NCBI RefSeq assembly: GCF_900091585.1
Contig: NZ_FMHT01000003.1
Coordinates: 4,021,501-4,085,500 of the forward strand
DNA: 64,000 nucleotides
Origin: Micromonospora nigra
Lineage (GTDB): Bacteria; Actinomycetota; Actinomycetes; Mycobacteriales; Micromonosporaceae
Reading direction: 5' to 3'
Below are positions 50,901 through 59,469 of the stretch, piece by piece. Positions within the stretch are counted from its first letter, which is position 1, and every line of letters starts with the position of its first letter. The notes beneath the pieces were generated by a model. It was not told the DNA's origin, made no database searches, and worked only from the letters and a program-made list of their open reading frames with translations. Both the position numbers and the translations under genes were made by a program.

Positions 50901-52898
50901 GACCGTGTCGGCCGCCGCACCGGCGAGCCGGACCCGGGGCGCCACCGCCACCGCCACGCCGGCGACGAACAGCACGAGCAGCACCGCGCAGGTCAGCGCC
51001 GGGCGGGCCAGACCGGCACCGGCCCCGAGCAGGCCCACCCCGGCGGCAGCCACCGCGTGCGCCAGCGCGGCCCGGGTGGTGGCGGCGGACAGGCCGACCA
51101 CGCCGATGCCGACGGCGGCCAGCACCATCGGCCACGGGGCGGCCGTCCACCCCAGGCCGAAGGAGGCGGGCACCGCCATCGCGGTCAGCGCCGTGCCGAC
51201 CACCGCGAACTCCCGGCGGATCTCCGGCGGCAGGGCCAGTACGGCCGCCACGGTCAGCAGGAAGGCGCTGGCGGCGACCTGCCAGGCGGCGGGGCCCACG
51301 GCGGCGGCCAACTCCGCCGGGTAGCGGTCGAGGTCCGCCGCCCAGGCCGGCAGGGCGGCCCGGACCGGTGCCACCCCGGCGCGCAGGGCACCGCCCGCCA
51401 CCACCACGCCGGCGACCGTCAGCGCGATGGCGGAGGCGAACTGGGGGCCCCGCCGGGCGGCCTCGGGCACGGCCCGTACGGCGAGGCCGGTCAGCGTGAT
51501 CACCGCGGCGATCAGCAGGAGCGAGCGGCCCGGCAGCGCCACCGAGGCGACCCGCCCCAGCGCACCGATCACGGCCAGGGTGAAGACCGCCGCACCGAGG
51601 TCGGGCAGCGGCGGTCGGCGCAGCACCATGGTCCCGGCCAGGCAGACCCCGGCCGCCAGCAGGAGCGCCGCCCCGGCGCCGGTGGCGGCCGGCACGGTGC
51701 CGGCCCGCAGCAGGGCGGTGACCGCGTACGCGAGGGCGAGGGTGACCGCGACGCCGTGCAGCATCCAGGTCAGCTCCCGCAGCCACGGCACCGGCCGCGT
51801 CGGCGGTGCCGTCGGGGTTTCGCCCACGGTGGGGTCGAGCACCTCGCCGCGCTCCTCCGGTGCGCCTTCCGGTCGGCCGTCGCCCTGCCGCTGCCGGGGG
51901 GCGGCCGGGGAGACCGGGGCGGTGGGCAGGTCGGCCCGGACCGGCCGGTCGAGGGTGATCGCGGAGCGGGCCAGCCAGAGGTCCAGGACGGCGACCGTGG
52001 ACAGCACCAGGGCCCAGCCGGCCGGTCCGGCGACCCGGTCGTACGCCAACAGCGGAAGCACGGGCTGCGCGGCCAGTACGGTGGCGAAGCGGGGTGCGCG
52101 CAGGCCCGTCCAGATGGCGTACGCGACGGACACACCCGCCGTCACCGCGAAGATCAACCCGGCGAACGTGGCCCCGGAGGCGTCGCCTCCGCCGATGCGG
52201 TCCACGGCCCACAGCGCGTACCCGGCCAGCGGCACCAGCAACAGGCCCACGGCGGAGATCGTCTCCGCGGTGCTGGTCAGGCCACGCCGGGCCAGCACGG
52301 GCGGGGCGAGCAGCAGCAGCACGGTGGCCAGCAGCAGGATGCCGAGGCGGGCGAGGGCGTCCATCGAACTGGTCGCCACCGCCGCGAAGACGACGGCGGC
52401 CACGCCGAGCAGCAGACCGCCCAGCCCGAGGGGGATGTTCTGCACCTCCCGCGAGGAGGCCTCCGGGGGGTGCTCGGGGTCGTCGGCGTCCAGCCAGGTG
52501 GCGGTCGGGTGGGGTGCCGGCTCGTCGGGCGGCGGCGGTGGGCCCTGCCGGGGGACGCGGGGCGGTCCGGTGGTCGTCGTGGTGGTGGCGTTCGGCGGCG
52601 GCCGGCGCCCCGCGCGTCGGCGCAGCACCCGGCGGGGCCGGTTGGCCTGCCTCAGCCGGTCGTCACCGGTCTGCCCGGCGTGCGCCAGGGTGTCCCGCTG
52701 GAACAGCGCCGCCTGCATCTTCGAGGCGATCTGCTTCTGTTCCTTGGCGATCGCGGCGTCCCGTGCCTTCAGTTCCGCGATCGAACGTTCGATGTCGGCC
52801 AGGTGGGCGGCCCACTGCGGCTGGTGCGCGCCACAGCGCGGGCAACGGACGGCCGGTTTGATCTCCCGGCCGCACGAGGGACACTGAAAGGTCGCCAC
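47979..52898 (-). CDS. Giant polytopic membrane protein, SCO7613 C-terminal-domain type, with zinc ribbon
   Basis: The 1,639-residue protein begins with two CxxC knuckles (FQCPSCGREIKPAVRCPRCGAHQP), a coiled coil (DIERSIAELKARDAAIAKEQKQIASKM), a Pro/Thr-rich linker with a TTTTTT run, then dozens of membrane helices up to a conserved C-terminal ERRRRAQERLQTALRGMR. The GTG 52898 start follows GGAGGGG. Residues about 440-790 and 800-1135 appear to be tandem copies of one 360-residue block (AVPEAARRGP versus AMPEQWRRGP; FALPGAVAA in both). Function is unknown; the gene family is typical of actinomycetes. Convergent with purE, only 19 bp apart. Confidence 0.82.
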   Translation of the reverse strand: MATFQCPSCGREIKPAVRCPRCGAHQPQWAAHLADIERSIAELKARDAAIAKEQKQIASKMQAALFQRDTLAHAGQTGDDRLRQANRPRRVLRRRAGRRPPPNATTTTTTGPPRVPRQGPPPPPDEPAPHPTATWLDADDPEHPPEASSREVQNIPLGLGGLLLGVAAVVFAAVATSSMDALARLGILLLATVLLLLAPPVLARRGLTSTAETISAVGLLLVPLAGYALWAVDRIGGGDASGATFAGLIFAVTAGVSVAYAIWTGLRAPRFATVLAAQPVLPLLAYDRVAGPAGWALVLSTVAVLDLWLARSAITLDRPVRADLPTAPVSPAAPRQRQGDGRPEGAPEERGEVLDPTVGETPTAPPTRPVPWLRELTWMLHGVAVTLALAYAVTALLRAGTVPAATGAGAALLLAAGVCLAGTMVLRRPPLPDLGAAVFTLAVIGALGRVASVALPGRSLLLIAAVITLTGLAVRAVPEAARRGPQFASAIALTVAGVVVAGGALRAGVAPVRAALPAWAADLDRYPAELAAAVGPAAWQVAASAFLLTVAAVLALPPEIRREFAVVGTALTAMAVPASFGLGWTAAPWPMVLAAVGIGVVGLSAATTRAALAHAVAAAGVGLLGAGAGLARPALTCAVLLVLFVAGVAVAVAPRVRLAGAAADTVSAWAAGGAAFALPGAVAAFVAATVPAHPTPTPAELREMTVPVLAASFLAVCATLGYAAVVQVSQRHIPMPLAAGTGLGTLVVTAAAFGAPGATVADAWVGALLLVAAVLLFLAPSIDAGRRSDLTLDGSDLAAAAVTAALVAALLRIGAVLAPGGQLAVAAGLVLVVAVAARAMPEQWRRGPVLGLAVGGLLVGVLAGWMALRGGLGVLATPGPIWAGDLSGWPAAPTGGATWQAPVALALLAVAAGILLPPPWRYDVSGVAAVLATVGAPAAFDLPWWSPVLVGAMVATVYGMAAVASVDPRAGLSRATVAGVVALHAAGAGLVRPWTTALALGSIALIGFVVAALARSLAEPLVDDLSTEGMPPHLAQIGGVAAGAALFALPGAVAALAAEFGHSPQVVLTASLAASSLGLAAVAAVRRQVPQFLPWASAAVVGGATVTAVAAVLSGLPLGVYAAAAALLGVLAELVRGATEPPELASRPVRHWAVLLDGAMRRLPEDDSRRRWGVSPAAGALAAAALPTLLALVSLTPALLVALVEPYAALGRVWQGPPPELRIPPPDAADPTHVLTALLLTATAALAATGFSGGRRSRAVPVVLPGAAVTLLITPIAVGNGWPASALAALAVFTVSMLGLALTPPPALVERARSLRLARVLVFAIGLAAGGAGLAGSLATRELTLFTLGGAVGVGVVAALFGSTQRARILGWLFASLMAQLFVLTAALVAGLAAVWAAFGVLAVGAVLQVFAATLPRLRRPEAQREAATVEWSGYAAALIALALAFDSPGHVAALLAAWGAVLGLAAVRPGRGPAERRILFWGVVLCEITAWWILMRVADVALPEAYTLPFAALALLVGMLELRQRADLSSWVAYGPALVAAFVPTLAIVLTTDSSTLRQVLLLLGAVTVLVFGSMTQQQAPVIVGAVVTAVAAVHALFSLGPWLALLPVGLVLLVLGASNERRRRAQERLQTALRGMR

Positions 52899-53091
52899 GA
52901 CACCCCTCCACCCGCACTGTGGACCTCCACTGTCGCAGCATGCCCAATGGCGGCGCGGATTTCGACAGTTGTCGGCGGGTCCCGCCGGGGTGTCCACCGG
53001 CGACGAGGGGCCATCGGGGCGCGGAGGTGTCGCCGGGCAGGTCGCCGCCGGGCAGGTCGGAGACGGCGGTGCGGTCGGTGGTGCCACGCGC

Positions 53092-53126
53092 CGGCCGGTC
53101 GCGAGAACGGGCTTCCCGACCGGCCG
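53092..53126 (-). terminator. Terminator of ugd
   Basis: CGGCCGGTCG (53092-53101) pairs with CGACCGGCCG (53117-53126) around a 15-base loop, 16 bases beyond the ugd stop. Confidence 0.5.
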
Positions 53127-53142
53127 TCCGGCGTGTCGCCGG

Positions 53143-54570
53143 TCAGGGGCGGCCCATGCCGCGGTACTCCCAGCCGGCCTGGGTCCACAGTGGGGCGTCG
53201 AGGCAGTTGCGGCCGTCGACGACGCGGCGGCCGGCGACCAGCTCACCGAGGGTGACGGGATCGGCGTTGCGGAAGTCGGCCCACTCGGTGAGTACGCAGA
53301 CGAGGTCGGCGCCGGTCACCGCTTCGGGGATGCCGGCCTCGTAGCTCAGCTCGGGTACGACGCGGCGGGCGTTCTCGATGCCCTGCGGGTCGTACACGTG
53401 CACGTCGGCACCCGCTTTGTGCAGGAGGGCGGCCACGGCGAGGGCGGGGGCGTCGCGGACGTCGTCGGTGTTGGGTTTGAAGGTGGCGCCGAGGACGGCG
53501 ATGCGGGTGCCGGACAGGTCCGGGCCGGCGGGGCCGGAACGGCGGCCGAGTAGTTCCGCGGCGAGTTGGAGCACCCGGGTGCGGCGGCGCAGGTTGATCA
53601 GGTCGACCTCGTGCAGGAAGCGGAGGGCCTCGCCGGCTCCCAGTTCCTGGGCGCGGGCCTGGAAGGCGCGGATGTCCTTGGGCAGGCAGGCGCCCCCGAA
53701 GCCGAGCCCGGACTGGAGGAAGCGGTTGCCGATCCGTGGGTCGTAGCCGATGGCCCGGGCCAGTTGGGTGACGTCGCCGCCGGAGGCCTCGCACACCTCG
53801 GCCATCGCGTTGATGAAGGAGATCTTGGTGGCGAGGAAGGCGTTCGCGGCGACCTTGACCAGTTCGGCGGTGGCGAAGTCGGTGACCACCAGGGGCACCT
53901 CGCGGTCCTCGGTGGCGGCCAGGTCGAACACGCCCTTGTGCGCGGCGTAGAGCATGCCGTTGGCCCATTCGCTCTTGACCCCGACCACGATGCGGTTCGG
54001 CCGCAGCACGTCGTCGACGGCGAAGCCCTCCTGGAGGAACTCCGGGCTCCACGCCACCTCGACGCCCAGGTCGGTGGGGGTGTGCTTGCCGACGAGTTGC
54101 TCGACCCACTCGGCGGTGCCGACCGGGACGGTGGACTTGCCGACGATCAGGGCCTTGCGGGTCAGGTGCTGGGCGAGGCTGGTGACGGACGCCTCGACGT
54201 ACGACAGGTCCGCGCCCATGCCGTCGGCCCGCTGCGGGGTGCCCACGCAGATGAAGTGCACGTCGCCGAACTCGGCGGTCTCGGCGATGTCGGTGCTGAA
54301 CCGCAGCCGCCCGGCGGCCAGGTTGCGCTTGAGCAACTCGTCGAGGCCCGGCTCGTGGATCGGCACCTCACCCGCGTTGAGTTTGGCGATCTTGTCGGCG
54401 TCGACGTCGAAGCCGAGCACGTCGTAGCCCAGCTCGGCGTAGCAGATGGCGTAGGTCGCGCCGAGGTAGCCCGTGCCCAGGAAGGTCACCCGCGGCCGGG
54501 GAGCACCCGAGGGCGGCGTCACCGCGGCGATGACGGGCATCGGCTGGATGTTCGGGTACGGGATCGTCAC
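53143..54570 (-). CDS. ugd: UDP-glucose 6-dehydrogenase
   Basis: The 475-residue enzyme oxidises UDP-glucose to UDP-glucuronate with two NAD. The dinucleotide fold VTFLGTGYLGATYAICYAELGYDVLGFDVD, the STVPVGTAEWVEQL segment, EFLQEGFAVDDVLRPNRIVVGV, the nucleophile cysteine in GFGGACLPKDIRAF (about residue 290) and TFKPNTDDVRDAPAL are all present. GTG 54570 has GGAGAAG eight bases upstream and gives VTIPYPNIQPMP; a start at 54591 would add seven residues. The product feeds cell-wall or capsule sugars, with GT4 and manC nearby. Confidence 0.93.
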   Translation of the reverse strand: MTIPYPNIQPMPVIAAVTPPSGAPRPRVTFLGTGYLGATYAICYAELGYDVLGFDVDADKIAKLNAGEVPIHEPGLDELLKRNLAAGRLRFSTDIAETAEFGDVHFICVGTPQRADGMGADLSYVEASVTSLAQHLTRKALIVGKSTVPVGTAEWVEQLVGKHTPTDLGVEVAWSPEFLQEGFAVDDVLRPNRIVVGVKSEWANGMLYAAHKGVFDLAATEDREVPLVVTDFATAELVKVAANAFLATKISFINAMAEVCEASGGDVTQLARAIGYDPRIGNRFLQSGLGFGGACLPKDIRAFQARAQELGAGEALRFLHEVDLINLRRRTRVLQLAAELLGRRSGPAGPDLSGTRIAVLGATFKPNTDDVRDAPALAVAALLHKAGADVHVYDPQGIENARRVVPELSYEAGIPEAVTGADLVCVLTEWADFRNADPVTLGELVAGRRVVDGRNCLDAPLWTQAGWEYRGMGRP

Positions 54571-54745
54571 GCCTGTCTTCTCCGCTCGCACTGGCGGCGC
54601 TTCTCGTCGCGTCGCATCTGCTCTGCGGCGCCTAACCGGGCACCGGAGGGAATTGTTCCGTCTGTCGTTCCATCGTCGCCGGTCGGCGTCGGCAGTCCGA
54701 CGCCGAGGGGGGCCTACGCGCCGGTAACATCTTCTGAACCGTGGT

Positions 54746-54806
54746 CGCTATCCTTCAGTCTGCGCGGTCGGCGGTCAGCAGACGCTACAGACTGCGGATG
54801 ATAGCG
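54746..54806 (+). promoter_or_regulatory. Paired inverted repeats before the acyl-CoA dehydrogenase gene
   Basis: CGCTATC (54746-54752) and CAGTCTG (54756-54762) recur inverted as CAGACTG (54788-54794) and GATAGCG (54800-54806), ending 19 bases before the ATG, in the 255-bp divergent gap between ugd and this gene. It may be an operator pair or an mRNA hairpin. Confidence 0.4.
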
Positions 54807-54825
54807 GTGAAGGGGAGGGGCCGAC

Positions 54826-55989
54826 ATGGCCGCAGAGCAGTCGTTCGACGTCTACCGGTTGCCCGAGGAGCACGAGGCGATCCGGGAGGCGGTCCGTGAG
54901 GTCTGTGAGGCGAAGGTCGCCCCGCACGCGGCTGAGGCCGACGAGACAGGTGAGTTCCCCAAGGCGTCGTACGACGCGCTGCGGGCAGCCGACTTCCACG
55001 CACCACACATCCCCGAGCAGTACGGCGGTGCGGGGGCGGACGCCCTGGCGACCGCCATCGTGATCGAGGAGGTGGCCCGCGCCTGCGCGTCGTCCTCGCT
55101 GATCCCGGCGGTCAACAAGCTGGGCACCATGCCCCTGCTGCTGGCTGGCTCCGAGGAGCTCAAGCGGGCATACCTGACGAAGGTGGCCTCCGGCGACGCG
55201 ATGTTCTCGTACTGCCTCTCCGAGCCGGAGGCGGGCAGCGACGCGGCCTCGATGACCACTCGGGCGGTGCCTGACGGGGATCACTGGGTGCTCAACGGGG
55301 TGAAGCGCTGGATCACCAACGCCGGAGTGTCGGAGTTCTACACCGTCTTCGCCGTCACCGACCCGTCCGCCCGGTCCCGGGGGATCTCGGCGTTCGTGGT
55401 CGAGAAGTCCGACCCGGGGGTCAGCTTCGGCGCCCCCGAGAAGAAGCTCGGCATCAAGGGCTCGCCCACCCGCGAGGTCTACCTCGACAACGTCCGTGTC
55501 CCGGCCGACCGGATGATCGGCCCCGAGGGCACCGGCTTCGCCACGGCCATGAAGACCCTGGACCACACCCGCGTCACCATCGCCGCGCAGGCCGTCGGCA
55601 TCGCGCAGGGCGCGCTCGACTACGCCAAGGGGTACGTGCGGGAGCGCAAGCAGTTCGGCAGGCCCGTCGCCGAGTTCCAGGGCATCCAGTTCATGCTCGC
55701 CGACATGGGCATGAAGTTGGAGGCGGCCCGGCAGCTCACCTACGCCGCCGCCGGCAGGTCGGAGCGCGGTGACGCCGACCTGACCTACTTCGGCGCGGCG
55801 GCCAAGTGCTTCGCGTCGGACGCCGCCATGGAGATCACCACCGACGCGGTGCAGCTGCTCGGCGGCTACGGCTACACCCGGGACTACCCGGTCGAGCGGA
55901 TGATGCGGGACGCCAAGATCACCCAGATCTACGAGGGCACCAACCAGGTGCAGCGCATCGTCATGGCGCGACGGCTGCTCAACGACTGA
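54826..55989 (+). CDS. Acyl-CoA dehydrogenase
   Basis: The 387-residue FAD enzyme catalyses the first step of beta-oxidation. Signatures: FAD/substrate-binding [99 protein letters not shown], and catalytic Glu in [16 protein letters not shown]. It occupies the fadE25 (Rv3274c) place beside purE/purK. Substrate chain length is not predictable. GAGGGG precedes ATG. Paired inverted repeats in its upstream region suggest regulation. Confidence 0.95.
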   Translation: MAAEQSFDVYRLPEEHEAIREAVREVCEAKVAPHAAEADETGEFPKASYDALRAADFHAPHIPEQYGGAGADALATAIVIEEVARACASSSLIPAVNKLGTMPLLLAGSEELKRAYLTKVASGDAMFSYCLSEPEAGSDAASMTTRAVPDGDHWVLNGVKRWITNAGVSEFYTVFAVTDPSARSRGISAFVVEKSDPGVSFGAPEKKLGIKGSPTREVYLDNVRVPADRMIGPEGTGFATAMKTLDHTRVTIAAQAVGIAQGALDYAKGYVRERKQFGRPVAEFQGIQFMLADMGMKLEAARQLTYAAAGRSERGDADLTYFGAAAKCFASDAAMEITTDAVQLLGGYGYTRDYPVERMMRDAKITQIYEGTNQVQRIVMARRLLND

Positions 55990-55996
55990 GCCCGAG

Positions 55997-56032
55997 CGGG
56001 CGTCCCGCCCGCCCGGGCGGGCGGGACGCCCG
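55997..56032. terminator. Long perfect palindrome, terminator
   Basis: The 36 bases 55997-56032 form a perfect palindrome (18 bases each way), giving a 16-bp hairpin with a four-base loop just after the acyl-CoA dehydrogenase stop. Confidence 0.85.
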
Positions 56033-56113
56033 ACGTGCGGCTCCGGCACTCCGCCGCCGGGTTCTCGTGCGGGCCGGGGCCGGCCGGCTGGCCCGGCACC
56101 TGCCAGGGGCCGG

Positions 56114-56776
56114 TCAGCGCAGGTCGGTGGTGGTGTCCTCCGGCCGGCCCCCGCCGCGCGGCGGCGCCGACCAGGGAGACTCGCCTCCGACCCGCCGCGG
56201 CAGTGGCTCCGTCGGCGTCGGGTCGGGATAGCCCAGGCTCATCGGGGAGGTGTCCCGCTCCGCCGTGGCGGGCGACCAGTCGGTCAGGGTGTGGTCCTGC
56301 TGCTCCGGCCCCTCGGCCGGCGTCGGGGCGGTCGTGGTCGCCGCCGCCGGGCGGGGCCAGCGCCGCCAGCGCTGCCCGCTGAACGTGGCAACCACCAGCA
56401 TCATGCCGATCAGGAAGAGCGTGCCGTTCTCCACGGGCAGCCACAGGGGCAGCGGGTCGCCCAGGAAGCTCCTGTCGGCGGGCACGGCCTCGCGCACGTC
56501 GAACGGCGAGACGAACAGCCCCGCGTACGGGGTGACCAGCAGCAGCCCGGCCACCAGCGGGCCGAGTGGGGAGATGCGCAGCGTGCCGAGCAGACCCAGC
56601 AGGATGCCGCCGACGGCCAGGTAGACGGCCGGTTCGATCAGGTTCGCCGTGTTGGCCGTGCCGATCTCCACCCATCGGGTGACAGCCCGGGTCGACCCGT
56701 CCTGCCCGAGGGTGAGCAGCACCCACGTGACCGGTGCCACCACCAGACCGGCGAGGAAGCTCCAGAGATGTCGCAT
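56114..56776 (-). CDS. Four-helix membrane protein of unknown function
   Basis: The 220-residue protein has four hydrophobic segments: LWSFLAGLVVAPVTWVLLTLG, AVYLAVGGILLGLLGTLRI, LVAGLLLVTPYAGLFVSP and TLFLIGMMLVVATFSG. A disordered cytoplasmic tail (about 70 residues, Pro/Thr-rich) follows. I do not recognise the family. It is divergent from the thioesterase gene across only 23 bp, so their promoters must overlap. Codon use is like its neighbours. Confidence 0.72.
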   Translation of the reverse strand: MRHLWSFLAGLVVAPVTWVLLTLGQDGSTRAVTRWVEIGTANTANLIEPAVYLAVGGILLGLLGTLRISPLGPLVAGLLLVTPYAGLFVSPFDVREAVPADRSFLGDPLPLWLPVENGTLFLIGMMLVVATFSGQRWRRWPRPAAATTTAPTPAEGPEQQDHTLTDWSPATAERDTSPMSLGYPDPTPTEPLPRRVGGESPWSAPPRGGGRPEDTTTDLR

Positions 56777-56799
56777 CCGCGCACCGTACCGTTTCCGAC

Positions 56800-57318
56800 A
56801 TGACCGAGCACCCCTCCGCCGCTCCGCCGGGCAAACCCACGTCGTACTCCCGGGTCACGCTGAGCCGGATCATGACGGCTGTCGACGTCAACCTCTACGG
56901 CACCGTGCACGGCGGGGTGCTGATGAAGTTCGTCGACGACGTGGCCGGAGCGGCGGCGGCCCGGCACAGCGGCGGCCCCGCGGTCACCGCCGCGATCGAC
57001 GAGATCGTCTTCTCCGAGCCGGTTCGGGTCGGGGACCTGGTGCACGCGTACGCCCAGGTGAACTGGACCGGGCAGACCTCGATGGAGGTCGGGGTGCGGG
57101 TGACGGCCGAGCGGTGGGACTCCGCGGACGCCGAATCCGTGCGGGTGGCCACCGCGTACCTCGTCTTCGTCGGCATCGACCTCGGCGGCGCGCCGCTGCC
57201 GGTCCGCCCGGTGCTGCCGGAGTCCGCGGAGGACGAGCGCCGCTGGCGGGAGGCGGAGATCCGCCGCGAGCACCGGCTGGCCAAGCGTCGCGCGATCCAG
57301 GCCCACCGGGCCGGCTGA
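56800..57318 (+). CDS. Acyl-CoA thioesterase (hotdog fold)
   Basis: The 172-residue hotdog enzyme hydrolyses acyl-CoA. SRVTLSRIMTAVDVNLYGTVHGGVLMKFVDDVAGAAAARH has the N-x-x-G-x-x-H-G-G-x-x-M core of the YciA/Acot family, followed by FSEPVRVGDLVHAYAQVNWTGQTSMEVGVRVTAE and VATAYLVFVGID. The C-terminal RRWREAEIRREHRLAKRR tail is a predicted helix. ATG 56800 has no strong ribosome site. It sits between acyl-CoA dehydrogenase and acetoacetyl-CoA synthetase. Confidence 0.9.
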   Translation: MTEHPSAAPPGKPTSYSRVTLSRIMTAVDVNLYGTVHGGVLMKFVDDVAGAAAARHSGGPAVTAAIDEIVFSEPVRVGDLVHAYAQVNWTGQTSMEVGVRVTAERWDSADAESVRVATAYLVFVGIDLGGAPLPVRPVLPESAEDERRWREAEIRREHRLAKRRAIQAHRAG

Positions 57319-57492
57319 CCGCCGCGCCGCGCCGCCACCCGATCCGGCCCACACCCCCTTCCGGCGGGTCGTGTGGGTCGGCCACGCCCCGTCCCGGTGA
57401 CCCGGTGCGCAGAATGGCGTCGTGAGGTAGGGCAAGATGGCGCCACGGCCCACCGCACAGAGTCGTGCCGGGCCGGGGGAGGGGTGGAGACA

Positions 57493-59454
57493 GTGGATCA
57501 CGTGCTGTGGACGCCGCCGGCGGACGTGCGCGAGCGGTCCCGCATCGGTGCGTACCTGCGCTGGCTGGCCGAACACCGGGGCCTGGAGTTCGCCGACTAC
57601 GACGCGCTGTGGCGCTGGTCGGTGACCGAACCGGCGGCGTTCTGGGGGTCGGTGTGGGACCACTTCGGCGTCGTCGCGCACACCCCGCCCACCGCGACCC
57701 TGGCCGACCGGACGATGCCCGGCGCGCGCTGGTTCCCCGGTGCCACGCTCAACTACGCCGAGAACGTGCTGCGGATGCCCGGCCGCGCCGACGACGACCC
57801 GGTGGTGATCGCCCACGGGCAGACCCGCGCCCCGGTCACCCTGTCCGTCGCCGAGCTGCGCGGGCAGGTCCGCCGGGTGGCGGCGGGGCTGCGTCGGCTC
57901 GGCGTGGGCGCCGGTGACCGGGTGGCGGCGTACGCGCCGAACATCCCCGAGACGTACGTGCTGCTGCTGGCCACCGCGAGCCTGGGCGCGATCTTCTCCT
58001 CCTGCGCCCCGGAGTTCGGCACCCGCAGCGTGACGGACCGCTGGCAGCAGATCGAGCCCACGGTGCTCGTCGCCGTGGACGGCTACCGGTACGGCGACAA
58101 GCCGGTCGACCGGCGCGGCGAGGTGGCGGCGATCCGGGCCGCGCTGCCGTCGCTGGCGCACACCGTGGCGGTCCCCTACCTCGACCCGGCCTCGGCGCCG
58201 CCGGAGGGCGCGCTGACCTGGGCGGAGCTGGCCGCCGACACCGACGAGCCGTTGACGTTCACGGCCGTCGACTTCGACCACCCGCTGTACGTCTTGTACT
58301 CCTCGGGCACCACCGGGCTGCCGAAGCCGATCGTGCACGGCCACGGGGGCATCCTGCTGGAACACCTGAAGATGCTGGCCCTGCACCACGACCTGGGCCC
58401 CGCCGACCGGTTCTTCTGGTTCACCACCACCGGCTGGATGATGTGGAACTTCCTGGTCTCGGGGCCGGCCGTCGGCGCGACGATCGTGCTGTTCGACGGG
58501 AACCCGGGCCACCCGGATCTGGGCGCGACGTGGCGGCTGGCCGAGCAGACCGGCACGACGTACTTCGGCACCTCGGCGCCGTTCCTGCTGGCCTGCCGCA
58601 AGGCCGGCCTGGTGCCGAAGGAGATCGCCGACCTGTCCGCGCTGCGCGGTCTCGGCTCGACCGGCGCGCCGCTGCCCGCCGAGGGGTTCACCTGGGTGTA
58701 CGAGACGGTCGGCGACCAGCTCCAGCTCCAGTCCCTGTCCGGCGGCACCGACGTGTGCACCGGCTTCGTCGGCGGGGTGCCGCTGCTGCCGGTGCACGCC
58801 GGGGAGATCGCCTGCCGGGCGCTGGGCGCGAAGGTGGAGGCCCGCTCCACCGACGGCACCCCCGTGATCGGGGAGCTGGGTGAGCTGGTCATCACCGAGC
58901 CGATGCCCAGCATGCCGGTGGGGTTCTGGAACGACACCGACGGCAGCCGCTACCGGGAGGCGTACTTCGACCTCTACCCGGGGGTGTGGCGGCACGGTGA
59001 CTGGATCACGATCAACGAGCGGGGCGGGTGCGTGATCACCGGCCGGTCCGACGCCACCCTCAACCGGGGTGGGGTGCGCCTCGGCACGGCCGAGTTCTAC
59101 TCGGTCGTCGAGGGGCTGGACGAGGTGCTCGACTCGGTGGTGGTGCACCTGGAGGACGACGAGGGCGGGGCGGGGGAGCTGCTGCTGTTCGTGGTGCTCG
59201 CCGAGGGCCTGGAACTGGACGACCCGTTGCGGGCGCGCATCTGCCGCGAGCTGCGCACCGCCCTGTCGCCACGGCACGTGCCCGACGAGATCCACCAGGT
59301 CCGGGCCGTGCCGCGCACCCTGTCGGCGAAGAAGCTGGAGGTGCCGGTGAAGAAGATTCTCACCGGCACCCCGGTGGAGCACGCCGCCGCCAGGGGCGCG
59401 CTGGCCAATCCGGAGTCCCTGACGGCCTTCGCGCGGTTCGCCCAGCGCCGCTGA
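57493..59454 (+). CDS. Acetoacetyl-CoA synthetase
   Basis: The 653-residue ligase activates acetoacetate with ATP and CoA. ANL-family motifs: YSSGTTGLPKPIVHGHGGIL near residue 266, FFWFTTTGWMMWNFLVS, the YFGTSAPFLLACRKAGL region, GGTDVCTGFVGGVP, and the C-terminal catalytic lysine in LSAKKLEVPVKK at about 613; the substrate-specific N-terminal VLWTPPADVRERSRIGAYLRWL fits acetoacetate-CoA ligase. GTG 57493 has GGGGGAGGGG about eight bases upstream; GTG 57484 is too close. It can return ketone-body or PHB-derived acetoacetate to acetyl-CoA. Confidence 0.92.
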   Translation: MDHVLWTPPADVRERSRIGAYLRWLAEHRGLEFADYDALWRWSVTEPAAFWGSVWDHFGVVAHTPPTATLADRTMPGARWFPGATLNYAENVLRMPGRADDDPVVIAHGQTRAPVTLSVAELRGQVRRVAAGLRRLGVGAGDRVAAYAPNIPETYVLLLATASLGAIFSSCAPEFGTRSVTDRWQQIEPTVLVAVDGYRYGDKPVDRRGEVAAIRAALPSLAHTVAVPYLDPASAPPEGALTWAELAADTDEPLTFTAVDFDHPLYVLYSSGTTGLPKPIVHGHGGILLEHLKMLALHHDLGPADRFFWFTTTGWMMWNFLVSGPAVGATIVLFDGNPGHPDLGATWRLAEQTGTTYFGTSAPFLLACRKAGLVPKEIADLSALRGLGSTGAPLPAEGFTWVYETVGDQLQLQSLSGGTDVCTGFVGGVPLLPVHAGEIACRALGAKVEARSTDGTPVIGELGELVITEPMPSMPVGFWNDTDGSRYREAYFDLYPGVWRHGDWITINERGGCVITGRSDATLNRGGVRLGTAEFYSVVEGLDEVLDSVVVHLEDDEGGAGELLLFVVLAEGLELDDPLRARICRELRTALSPRHVPDEIHQVRAVPRTLSAKKLEVPVKKILTGTPVEHAAARGALANPESLTAFARFAQRR

Positions 59455-59469
59455 CGCCCACCCGCGACG

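Noticed and set aside
47893..52212. A 1,439-codon open frame on the minus strand
   Set aside because: It is another frame of the giant membrane protein gene; the translation is Arg/Gly/Ala-rich without any domain, as expected for high-GC shadow frames.
55997..56032. Long perfect palindrome considered as an insertion-sequence or site-specific recombination site
   Set aside because: It lies directly after a stop codon, like other terminators here, with no transposase or recombinase gene nearby.
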